From: Armatimonadota bacterium
GTDB lineage: Bacteria > Armatimonadota > Zipacnadia > Zipacnadales > FEN-943
Direction: 5' to 3'
Assembly (NCBI GenBank): GCA_026419655.1
Contig: JANZZA010000731.1
Location: forward strand, 1 to 6,007
DNA: 6,007 nt
The notes beneath the pieces were generated by a model that saw only the letters and a program-made list of their open reading frames with translations, had not been told where the DNA came from and searched no databases. Below are positions 1 through 5,740 of the stretch, one piece after another; position 1 is the first letter of the stretch; each line of letters opens with the position of its first letter. The position numbers and the translations under genes are program-made.

Positions 1-1
1 G

Positions 2-535
2 GAGCTGCGCTTGCCGGACGAGGTGCGAGCGGCCATGAGCCGAGCCATGCAGGGGTTGACCGCAGGCGCGGGCGACCTGTCGCAGTGGGTTGGCTGGCTT
101 GCGCCAATTCTTCCCGAGGGGCCAGTCGCACCGGGGGCCACCTGGGAGCTAACCACGCCCCTGGCAGGGCTTGCAGGCATACAAGCTTTGCCGCAGATTA
201 CCACCGTTTACTCCTACGAGGGTATGGAAGAAATAAACGGGGTCCCTTGCCACAAGATAACGGCTAAATCCTCAGCCGCTGACATTGATCTCACTTTACC
301 GGCAGCCTGGGGCATGGGCGTGGAGACCAGACTCGAGGGCTTCTCCTTCGATAGCCACCTCACTTCGTACCTGTCATCAACGGACACTCAGCTCCTGTTG
401 CTTAAAGGCGCAGTCACCCAGGCTGGGACAATCCATGCCAAGGGTACGTTGCAGCAGGGCGGACAGCAAATACCCGTAGACCAGACGGTCAGGATGGATT
501 GCCTCGCCGTCAGCATCGAGGCCAGGAGGGACTAG
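2..535 (+). CDS. C-terminal part of an unrecognised, probably exported protein (5' end outside window)
   Basis: The frame is open from the window edge to a TAG at 533-535, giving at least 177 residues. A TTG at 11, six bases after GGAG (1-4), could be a start. I favour truncation, because no signal peptide or membrane segment is visible although the protein looks like an extracytoplasmic one. A Leu-Pro-x-x-Pro-Val-x-Pro-Gly-x-x-Trp motif, 28-39 residues after the first ATG, is followed by alternating polar and hydrophobic stretches such as TTVYSYEGMEEINGVPCHKI. This resembles bacterial proteins in which a 'PV-x-x-G-x-x-W' turn opens a beta-sandwich with a 'G-x-x-C-x-K-I' strand (DUF6263-like). 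That likeness is from memory, not from a search. The second half (TQAGTIHAKGTLQQG) also looks beta-stranded. No catalytic motif is seen and I assign no function. It is separated by 340 bases from the next gene, so it is probably a separate transcription unit. Confidence 0.7.
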   Translation, partial: ELRLPDEVRAAMSRAMQGLTAGAGDLSQWVGWLAPILPEGPVAPGATWELTTPLAGLAGIQALPQITTVYSYEGMEEINGVPCHKITAKSSAADIDLTLPAAWGMGVETRLEGFSFDSHLTSYLSSTDTQLLLLKGAVTQAGTIHAKGTLQQGGQQIPVDQTVRMDCLAVSIEARRD

Positions 536-545
536 AGCAGCTTTT

Positions 546-571
546 CTGTGGAGACTGTCACGCGGCCACAG
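546..571 (+). other. Stem-loop after the first gene
   Basis: CTGTGG (546-551) can pair with CCACAG (566-571) around a 14-base loop. A competing pairing joins ACTGT (554-558) with ACAGT (568-572). It lies 11 bases after the stop of the preceding gene, where a terminator would be expected. No T-run follows, so an intrinsic terminator is not demonstrated. Confidence 0.25.
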
Positions 572-686
572 TGATTGGGCTATGCGAGGGCAGCTTGACA
601 TATTGGGGCTCTGCTGAAAGCGTGCTGCATAGGGAGTTTCCGTAACTAGCGCACTTGGGAACTGTAGGGAAGGGTTGTTCGTCAGA

Positions 687-804
687 GACTGTTGCACAGT
701 TGGCTTTTCCGGCTGCGCAAAGGAGTCGCGGGTACAAGGTCGGTTGCACAGCCTTGTGCACTTTCCTGGGTCCAGTTAGGCCGACACCAGGTTTTGCAAC
801 AGTC
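687..804. repeat. 118-base segment bounded by 10-base perfect inverted repeats, MITE-like
   Basis: GACTGTTGCA (687-696) and its exact reverse complement TGCAACAGTC (795-804) bound the segment. Outside them lies a 6-base direct repeat, CGTCAG, at 680-685 and 807-812, one and two bases from the respective ends, as a target duplication might look. Inside, GTTGCACAG occurs twice (691-699 and 743-751). No transposase fits in 118 bases, so at most this is a non-autonomous or remnant element. Read inward from the right end, GACTGTTGCAAAAC shares ACTGTTGCAAA with the ends of IS6-family elements such as IS26, from memory. The match is short and chance is a real alternative. Confidence 0.3.
732..760 (+). 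other. Mutually exclusive stem-loops
   Basis: GTACAAGG (732-739) can pair with CCTTGTGC (752-759) as an 8-base stem with one G-T wobble. Alternatively TGCACA (745-750) pairs with TGTGCA (755-760) around a 4-base loop. The two folds share bases and cannot form together, a layout seen in attenuators. No T-run, leader peptide or known riboswitch core accompanies them, so a role is unproven. Confidence 0.2.
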
Positions 805-860
805 ACCGTCAGGAAAGATTTGCCAGAGCGCCTAGAGATTGTCCTGAAGTCAGCAATGTT

Positions 861-866
861 GGGGAG
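861..866 (+). promoter_or_regulatory. Ribosome binding site of the small membrane protein gene
   Basis: GGGGAG ends nine bases before the ATG at 876. The same GGGGAG with the same nine-base spacing precedes hslV, which supports this start and the reality of the small gene. Confidence 0.6.
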
Positions 867-875
867 CGGCAAGCC

Positions 876-1124
876 ATGGGTGGGGGCAAGGCTTGTGATG
901 ACAGGCTTGGGGATTGGCGCCGGGTATTATGCGCGCTGCTGTTGGCCGTTGTGCTGGTAGCGCTGTGGAATGCGGTTTTCGTCGTCACCGGCCTGGTTGA
1001 GCAACCGCCGGCGCCGCCGAAGGTAGCTCGTCCGCCGGCCATGGTGCTCCCGCAGGCTGACACCGGGTGGGTTAATCTGGACGCCTGGCGGCGTACTCAC
1101 CCAAGTTGGACCCCCCAGCCGTGA
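876..1124 (+). CDS. Small single-pass membrane protein of unknown function (82 aa)
   Basis: I do not recognise a family. Residues 1-16 are polar and end in W14-R15-R16. Residues 17-37 (from VLCALLLAVVLVALW) are a clear hydrophobic span. Residues 42-54 are Pro-rich (EQPPAPPKVARPP), followed by a polar tail with four Trp-containing or Pro-containing turns to the end. The Arg residues before the span suggest N-in, C-out topology, with the tail outside the membrane. An uncleaved anchor is likelier than a signal peptide, since no lipobox or clear AxA site follows. The ATG at 876 has a GGGGAG ribosome binding site at 861-866; the frame is open upstream only to the TAG at 777-779. The gene ends 53 bases before trmFO in the same orientation and may share its transcript. 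It could be a lineage-specific protein. The membrane segment plus start signal argue against a chance frame. Confidence 0.6.
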   Translation: MGGGKACDDRLGDWRRVLCALLLAVVLVALWNAVFVVTGLVEQPPAPPKVARPPAMVLPQADTGWVNLDAWRRTHPSWTPQP

Positions 1125-1148
1125 GGAGCACGTGGCTTTGCCGCCTCA
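1122..1148 (+). other. Stem-loop between the small membrane gene and trmFO
   Basis: An outer stem TGAG (1122-1125) with CTCA (1145-1148) and an inner stem GTGGC (1132-1136) with GCCGC (1140-1144, one wobble) flank a three-base loop. The outer arm overlaps the stop codon of the upstream gene. There is no T-run. It could influence mRNA stability or translation, but this rests only on base pairing. Confidence 0.2.
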
Positions 1149-1177
1149 TGGCCTCCGCCGTGGTGGTGAGATAGCGC

Positions 1178-2521
1178 ATGGCTGACGCCCAGGTAGTGAT
1201 AGTTGGCGCCGGGCTTGCGGGTAGCGAAGCGGCCTGGCAGGTGGCCAGCCGGGGCGTGCGGGTGCGGCTTTACGAGATGCGGCCCGTCAAAATGACGGAG
1301 GCCCATACCACGGACCTTTTCGCCGAGCTGGTCTGCTCCAACTCGCTGAAAGCTCAGTCGCTGGACACCGGGCCGGGCTTGCTCAAAGAGGAGCTGCGCC
1401 GCTTGGGTTCCCTGCTGCTGCACGTCGCGGCGCACACGCAGGTCCCCGCTGGCCAGGCCTTGGCTGTTGACCGCGAGCGTTTCGCACGAGCCATTACCGA
1501 TATAATTCTTGGCCATCCCAATATCGAGGTCGTGCGCGAGGAAGTTACAGCCATTCCGCCGGACACCATTGTCATCATTGCCACCGGGCCACTAACCAGC
1601 CAGCCTCTGGCCCGGGATTTGTTTAAGCTGACGGGCGAAAACTACCTTTTCTTCTACGATGCCATTGCGCCCATCGTTGACGCCGAAACCATTGACTATG
1701 ACAAGACCTTCTTTGCCTCCCGCTACGGCAAAGGTGGAGAAGACGACTACCTTAATTGTCCGCTTAACGAGGAGGAGTATCGTGCTTTTGAGGAAGCGCT
1801 CCTCAAGGCGGAAGTCAGTCTTCACGCCGACGTCAGCCCTAAGGAACTTTTCGAGGGTTGTTTGCCCATCGAGGTCATCGCCCGGCGCGGCAGGGACGCC
1901 CTGCGCTTTGGGCCGATGAAACCCGTGGGGCTTATTGACCCTCGCACCAGACGCCAGCCTTACGCCGTTGTCCAGCTCCGGCCCGAAAACCTCGAGCGCA
2001 CCATGTACAACCTGGTGGGCTTTCAGACCTCTCTCAAGTACGGCGAGCAGGAGAGAGTTTTTCGGATGATACCGGCCCTGGCGCAAGCAGAATTTCTTCG
2101 CTACGGTCAGGTCCACCGCAATACTTACATAAACGCCCCAGTCCTGCTCCTGCCTACGTTTCAGTCGAGGGCCCGGCCCGGACTATTTTTCGCTGGTCAG
2201 ATAACGGGCGTGGAGGGTTACGTGCCTTCTACCGGCTCCGGTCTGCTTGCAGGTCTAAATGCAGCCCGCCTTGCTCTTGGCCAGGAGCCACTGGTTCTTC
2301 CCAGAGACACGATGTTGGGTGCCTTGGCGCACTACATCACTCACGCCAATCCGGACAATTTCCAGCCCATGAACGCCAACTTCGGAATTCTGCCGCCCCC
2401 CGAGAACGTGCCGAAGAAGCAAAAGCGCATGGTTATGGCCCAGCGTGCCGTCCAATCCCTGGAGACCTTCCTGGCTGAGCACGGTATCGAGCCGCCGCCC
2501 TTGCCCCGCTTAACCTCTTGA
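1178..2521 (+). CDS. trmFO: TrmFO, folate/FAD-dependent tRNA (uracil-54-C5)-methyltransferase
   Basis: This cytoplasmic flavoenzyme makes 5-methyluridine at position 54 of the tRNA T-loop, taking the carbon from 5,10-methylenetetrahydrofolate and electrons from NAD(P)H through FAD. The 447-residue product matches the usual family length of about 435-450. The N-terminal dinucleotide-binding motif is VVIVGAGLAGSEAA, with Gly10, Gly12 and Gly15. LVCSNSLK carries Cys53, and FEGCLPIEVIARRG carries Cys228, the counterparts of the two functional cysteines (53 and 226) of Bacillus subtilis TrmFO. The C-terminal FAD-contact segment runs from Thr343 (TGVEGYVPSTGSGLLAGLNAA). This separates it from the related but longer MnmG. 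The ATG is fixed by an in-frame TAG at 1172-1174 and has GGTGAG at 1165-1170, seven bases upstream. It leads the trmFO-xerC-hslVU run. The enzyme looks complete, with nothing missing. Confidence 0.98.
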   Translation: MADAQVVIVGAGLAGSEAAWQVASRGVRVRLYEMRPVKMTEAHTTDLFAELVCSNSLKAQSLDTGPGLLKEELRRLGSLLLHVAAHTQVPAGQALAVDRERFARAITDIILGHPNIEVVREEVTAIPPDTIVIIATGPLTSQPLARDLFKLTGENYLFFYDAIAPIVDAETIDYDKTFFASRYGKGGEDDYLNCPLNEEEYRAFEEALLKAEVSLHADVSPKELFEGCLPIEVIARRGRDALRFGPMKPVGLIDPRTRRQPYAVVQLRPENLERTMYNLVGFQTSLKYGEQERVFRMIPALAQAEFLRYGQVHRNTYINAPVLLLPTFQSRARPGLFFAGQITGVEGYVPSTGSGLLAGLNAARLALGQEPLVLPRDTMLGALAHYITHANPDNFQPMNANFGILPPPENVPKKQKRMVMAQRAVQSLETFLAEHGIEPPPLPRLTS

Positions 2522-2535
2522 CCCTGGCGGGTTTT

Positions 2536-2557
2536 GATAAGCATTGGTAAACTTATC
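2536..2557. other. Inverted repeat in the trmFO-xer gap
   Basis: GATAAG (2536-2541) and CTTATC (2552-2557) are perfect complements around a 10-base centre, within the 98-base gap. The patch is AT-rich compared with its surroundings. The hairpin would be weak and lacks a following T-run, so it is not a convincing terminator. An operator is possible but unsupported. It does not fit the 11-6-11 layout of a dif site. Confidence 0.25.
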
Positions 2558-2604
2558 CCCGAGAATGCTGAGCGCAGCTCCCTTGGCAGCACCGGAGGCA
2601 GTTC

Positions 2605-2610
2605 AGGAGG
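2605..2610 (+). promoter_or_regulatory. Ribosome binding site of the Xer recombinase gene
   Basis: AGGAGG ends nine bases before the ATG at 2620. It is the strongest ribosome binding site in the window and decides that start. Confidence 0.75.
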
Positions 2611-2619
2611 CGGCCGGAG

Positions 2620-3642
2620 ATGTCCCACGCGGCTCTTGACGATTTCCTGCGCTACTTGACAACCGTGCGCGGGCTTAGTAGCCGCACTGCGGAGGCATAT
2701 GCTGCGGACGTTCAGCAATTTGCTGATTTTCTGGCAAAACACCTTGGCGCAGACGCGGCCTTTAACTGGGAAAAAGTGGATTATCGCATAGTTCGCCGCT
2801 GGGTGGCCCATCTGCGCCAGGCTCGCTATTCTCAGGCGTCGGTTGCCCGAAAGCTGGCGTCCCTGCGAAGCTTCTTTCGCTTCCTCGTGGCTGAGGATCT
2901 TCTAGACCACAACCCGGCCGCCCTGGTGGGTATGCCCGCTCAACGTCGCCGCCTGCCCGAAGTTCTCTATCAGAAGGAGATCGAGGAGCTCCTTGCCACA
3001 GCCGGCGGTTTCGGGCCGTTTGACCTTCGCGACCGAGCCATTCTGGAGTTTCTATATGCTACCGGCGTGCGTTTATCAGAGCTGGTGGCGTTGAATGTCG
3101 AGGATCTGGACCTGGCGTCGCGGACGGCCCGCGTGCGCGGAAAGGGGCGCAAGGAGCGGGTTGTTCTGTTTGGGGTGCCGGCAATGGAAGCGCTGAAGGA
3201 GTATCTGCAGCACGGACGCCCGCATTTTCTCGGCCAGGCTCCCACGGCGGCTCACCAGCGGGCGGTATTTCTTAACTGCCGGGGTGGGCGCCTGTCCACT
3301 CGCGGCGTGCAGCGGATGCTTTACAGGCGCGTCCTGCAGGCTGGTCTCGGGCAGCGCACCAGCCCGCACGTGCTCCGCCATACCTTCGCCACCCACCTCC
3401 TCGACGGCGGTGCTGACCTGCGAGCAATTCAGGAGCTGCTCGGCCATTCCAGCCTGGCTACAACCCAGGTTTACACTCATGTCAGCACGGAACGGCTCCG
3501 GCAGGCTTATCAGGCCGCCCACCCGCTGGCTGCAAGGCCGCAGAGGTCGGTTAACGCGCCGGATGCCATGACCCGTGCGGGTGATAGGCTGGCGGCCGCT
3601 GGTGCGCCGGCGGCAGATAGGGCAAGCGCGGGCGACGTCTAG
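2620..3642 (+). CDS. xerC: XerC/XerD-type tyrosine site-specific recombinase
   Basis: Xer recombinases act in pairs at the dif site to turn chromosome dimers into monomers before cell division, by a covalent 3'-phosphotyrosine intermediate. Residues 1 to about 90 form the SAM-like core-binding domain (DDFLRYLTTVRGLSSRTAEAY onward). Residues about 110-290 form the catalytic domain, with every active-site residue present: Arg151 in ATGVRLSEL, Lys175 in RGKGRKE, His250 and Arg253 in HVLRHT, His276 in LLGHSS and the nucleophile Tyr285 in TQVYTHV. The product has 340 residues against about 300 for typical XerC/XerD. The excess is a 36-residue Ala/Arg-rich tail after the usual AHPLA end (305-340). 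The gene is flanked by trmFO and hslVU, the place of xerC (codV) in Firmicutes, which is why I prefer the xerC name. Telling XerC from XerD by sequence alone is uncertain. hslV follows after 17 bases, so the two are probably co-transcribed. Confidence 0.96.
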   Translation: MSHAALDDFLRYLTTVRGLSSRTAEAYAADVQQFADFLAKHLGADAAFNWEKVDYRIVRRWVAHLRQARYSQASVARKLASLRSFFRFLVAEDLLDHNPAALVGMPAQRRRLPEVLYQKEIEELLATAGGFGPFDLRDRAILEFLYATGVRLSELVALNVEDLDLASRTARVRGKGRKERVVLFGVPAMEALKEYLQHGRPHFLGQAPTAAHQRAVFLNCRGGRLSTRGVQRMLYRRVLQAGLGQRTSPHVLRHTFATHLLDGGADLRAIQELLGHSSLATTQVYTHVSTERLRQAYQAAHPLAARPQRSVNAPDAMTRAGDRLAAAGAPAADRASAGDV

Positions 3643-3659
3643 CCGGGGAGCGACGAGAC

Positions 3660-4208
3660 ATGAGCTTGGCACAGGATAAATGGCATGGCACAACGATACT
3701 GGTGGTGAAGCGCGACGGCGTCACGGCCATGGGCGGCGACGGTCAGATAACTTTGGGCAACGTGGCGCTCAAGCACGGGGCGCAGAAAATCCGCACGATG
3801 CGCGACGGTCAGGTGCTGGCGGGTTATGCTGGCGCCGCTGCTGACGCGATGGCGCTTTTCGAGCGCCTGGAAGGTAAGCTGGAGGAGTACGCAGGCAACC
3901 TCCAGCGGGCCGCAGTTGAGCTTGTAAAGCTCTGGCGGACAGACCGCGTGCTGCGGCGGCTGGAAGCCATGCTCGTGGTGGCTGACCGCGACACAATATT
4001 GCTTATCTCGGGCGCAGGAGAGCTCATTCGGCCGGACGACCCCGTTCTCGGCATTGGCTCTGGCGGCCCGTACGCTGAGGCTGCCGCCCGCGCTCTAATA
4101 GTCCACAGCGGCATGTCAGCCCCCGAAATCTGTCGCGCCGCTCTCGAGATCGCTGCCCGGCTGTGCATCTACACCAATGACAACATTACCGTCCAGACCC
4201 TGGAGTGA
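3660..4208 (+). CDS. hslV: HslV (ClpQ), threonine peptidase subunit of the HslUV protease
   Basis: HslV forms a double hexameric ring that degrades proteins unfolded and threaded in by HslU in the cytoplasm. The product is 182 residues. The proteasome-like core starts at HGTTILVV, so a 10-residue propeptide (MSLAQDKWHG) should be removed to free Thr11 as the N-terminal nucleophile. Numbered from that threonine, Asp17 (GGDGQ), Lys28, Lys33, the GYAG motif at 45-48 and Ser124 (IGSGGPYA) fall at the positions known from the Escherichia coli enzyme. The RTDRVLRRLE segment and the CIYTN segment near the end are also typical. This is the threonine form, unlike the serine-type ClpQ of Bacillus subtilis. 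GGGGAG at 3645-3650 lies nine bases before the ATG. Its end overlaps the hslU ribosome binding site. The gene looks intact. Confidence 0.98.
   Translation: MSLAQDKWHGTTILVVKRDGVTAMGGDGQITLGNVALKHGAQKIRTMRDGQVLAGYAGAAADAMALFERLEGKLEEYAGNLQRAAVELVKLWRTDRVLRRLEAMLVVADRDTILLISGAGELIRPDDPVLGIGSGGPYAEAAARALIVHSGMSAPEICRAALEIAARLCIYTNDNITVQTLE
4202..4207 (+). promoter_or_regulatory. hslU ribosome binding site embedded in the end of hslV
   Basis: GGAGTG sits across the last codons and the TGA (4206-4208) of hslV and ends five bases before the ATG at 4213. It supports 4213 as the hslU start rather than the in-frame ATG at 4177, which would add 12 atypical residues inside hslV. The layout suggests translational coupling of the two subunits. 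Confidence 0.65.
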
Positions 4209-4212
4209 TACC

Positions 4213-5673
4213 ATGGCAGAGCAAAGTTTGAATCTGCAAGCATTGCTGGAAGCCAACCGGCGGCGCCAAGGCCGCCCGCCTGAAGAAGAGCTGACTCCCC
4301 GCCAGATAGTCGAGGAGCTTGACCGCTACATTATCGGACAGGATGAAGCCAAGCGGGCTGTGGCTATTGCTTTGCGCAATCGGGTGCGGAGGCGAAAAGT
4401 GCCCGAGGAGTTGCGGGACGAAATAACGCCCAAGAACATTCTCATGATTGGCCCGACAGGGGTGGGCAAGACCGAGATTGCCCGCCGCCTGGCCCGCCTG
4501 GCCCAGGCGCCCTTCATCAAGGTCGAGGCCACAAAGTTCACGGAAGTTGGCTACGTGGGCCGGGATGTGGATAGCATTATCCGCGACCTGGTGGAGAGTG
4601 CCTACAACACGGTTCGTGAAGAGGCTACTCAGGCGGTGTGGGCTACGGCCATGGCGCGGGCGGAGGACCGTCTGGCCGGGCTGCTGGCTGGCGAGCCACC
4701 TGACCAGCCGCCGTCACCCCTGAGCCAGTTGTTTGGTGTGCCGTCATCTGGGCATGACACCGAAGCGCGAGAACAGGCCCGTCGTGATTACTCGCAGCGT
4801 CGGGCAAGCATCCGAGCGGACTTGGCCGCCGGAAGACTTGAAGACGAAGAGGTGCAAATCGAGGTTGAGGAACCAGCCGTCCACAACCTGCAAATCTTCT
4901 CTGCTGCCGGCCTCGAGGAAATGGGCATCAACATGCAGGATATGCTGGGCAGCCTCTTTCCCGGGCGACGAAGGAGCCGCCGCATGAAGGTCTCTGAGGC
5001 CCGGCGAGTGCTGGCACGCGAAGAGGCAGACAAGCTTCTGGATACCCACGAAATCGCCGCTGAGGCCATCCGCCGCACCGAAGAGAGTGGCATAGTCTTC
5101 CTCGACGAGCTGGACAAGATTGCTGGCCGCGAGGCTGGCGGCCATGGCCCAGATGTATCCCGCGAAGGTGTCCAGCGCGACATCTTGCCCATTATCGAGG
5201 GCTGCACTGTCGCCACCAAGTACGGCCCCGTCCGCACGGACCATATCCTGTTCATTGCCGCCGGGGCCTTCCACGTCACTTCTCCTTCCGACCTCATCCC
5301 GGAGCTTCAGGGGCGCCTTCCGATACGGGTAAAACTTCACAGTCTTACCGAGGAGCATTTCCGCCGCATTCTCACGGAGCCAGAGAACTCCCTGGTGCGA
5401 CAGTATACTGCCCTTCTTGCCACTGAGGGCGTCGAGGTCGTCTTTGCCGATGACGCGATTGCCCAGATGGCTTATGTGGCTCGTTTCATCAATGAGCAAG
5501 ACGAAAATATCGGCGCTCGCCGGCTGTATACGGTCATTGAGCGCGTCCTGGAAGAACTCAGTTTCTGCGCGCCGGAGATAAGTGGCCAGAAGATTACCAT
5601 TACCGGCCAATACGTCATTGACCGGCTCAAAGATGTGCTGCAGGACCGCGACCTGAGCCGGCATATGCTTTGA
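4213..5673 (+). CDS. hslU: HslU (ClpY), AAA+ unfoldase subunit of the HslUV protease
   Basis: HslU is a ring ATPase that recognises, unfolds and feeds substrates to HslV. Counting from the ATG at 4213 the protein has 486 residues, longer than the 443 of Escherichia coli. Family landmarks run in order: LTPRQIVEELDRYIIGQDEAK at the N terminus, Walker A GPTGVGKT (80-87), pore loop GYVG (113-116), the inserted I domain (about 133-285, charged and helical), Walker B IVFLDELDK (294-302, Asp298 and Glu299), the DHILFIAAGAF sensor-1 strand, the arginine finger Arg368 in ELQGRLPIRV, and sensor 2 in NIGARRL (Arg436/Arg437). The tail ends DLSRHML, like the E. coli DLSRFIL that docks into HslV pockets. 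Extra length lies mainly in the I domain, in a Pro-rich loop (PPDQPPSPLSQLFG). The hslV stop is four bases before the start, so co-expression is near certain. The gene is complete. Confidence 0.98.
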   Translation: MAEQSLNLQALLEANRRRQGRPPEEELTPRQIVEELDRYIIGQDEAKRAVAIALRNRVRRRKVPEELRDEITPKNILMIGPTGVGKTEIARRLARLAQAPFIKVEATKFTEVGYVGRDVDSIIRDLVESAYNTVREEATQAVWATAMARAEDRLAGLLAGEPPDQPPSPLSQLFGVPSSGHDTEAREQARRDYSQRRASIRADLAAGRLEDEEVQIEVEEPAVHNLQIFSAAGLEEMGINMQDMLGSLFPGRRRSRRMKVSEARRVLAREEADKLLDTHEIAAEAIRRTEESGIVFLDELDKIAGREAGGHGPDVSREGVQRDILPIIEGCTVATKYGPVRTDHILFIAAGAFHVTSPSDLIPELQGRLPIRVKLHSLTEEHFRRILTEPENSLVRQYTALLATEGVEVVFADDAIAQMAYVARFINEQDENIGARRLYTVIERVLEELSFCAPEISGQKITITGQYVIDRLKDVLQDRDLSRHML

Positions 5674-5708
5674 TTGACGGCGGGCGAGGTGGGCGCCTGG
5701 TCAGTGGG

Positions 5709-5740
5709 CAGGCCTCTGGGCATATTCTCAGCAGGGCCTG
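5709..5740 (+). terminator. Weak hairpin downstream of hslU, possible terminator
   Basis: CAGGCC (5709-5714) pairs with GGCCTG (5735-5740). After a one-base bulge, CTG (5716-5718) pairs with CAG (5732-5734), leaving a 13-base loop. It begins 35 bases after the hslU stop. No T-run follows, so it is not a classical intrinsic terminator. The operon could equally continue into the gene at 5862. Confidence 0.25.

Larger units (their letters stand above)
536..875. other. 340-base intergenic spacer without a supported gene
   Basis: Open frames cross this stretch on both strands (for example 655-960 on + and 558-872 on -). Their translations are rich in Cys, Ser and Pro, have no recognisable motif and no convincing ribosome binding site, so I do not call them. 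The spacer holds the inverted-repeat segment at 687-804, a hairpin just after the first gene (546-571) and competing stem-loops at 732-760. A TTGACA occurs at 595-600 but has no fitting -10 box 16-18 bases downstream. The promoter for the downstream genes presumably lies here or further upstream, but I cannot place it. Confidence 0.6.

Noticed and set aside
595..600. TTGACA as a sigma-70 -35 box
   Set aside because: No TATAAT-like hexamer lies 16-18 bases downstream.
655..960. Open frame on the + strand across the spacer into the small membrane gene
   Set aside because: It lacks a convincing ribosome binding site, its composition is odd (Cys and Trp near the end) and it overlaps the better supported gene at 876-1124.
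1592..2116. Open frame of 174 codons on the - strand inside trmFO
   Set aside because: It is antisense to conserved trmFO sequence, and its translation has no motif of its own.
2536..2557. Chromosomal dif site next to the Xer gene
   Set aside because: The arms are six bases around a 10-base centre, unlike the 11-6-11 dif layout, and the half-sites do not resemble the known dif consensus.
4177..4212. hslU start at the ATG at 4177
   Set aside because: It would add 12 residues unlike the family and lie within hslV. The ATG at 4213 has a ribosome binding site and gives the normal HslU N terminus.
4744..5664. Long open frame (about 306 codons) on the - strand inside hslU
   Set aside because: It lies antisense to an intact hslU with all family motifs. 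GC-rich codon bias commonly opens such frames, and its translation shows no recognisable domain or ribosome binding site.
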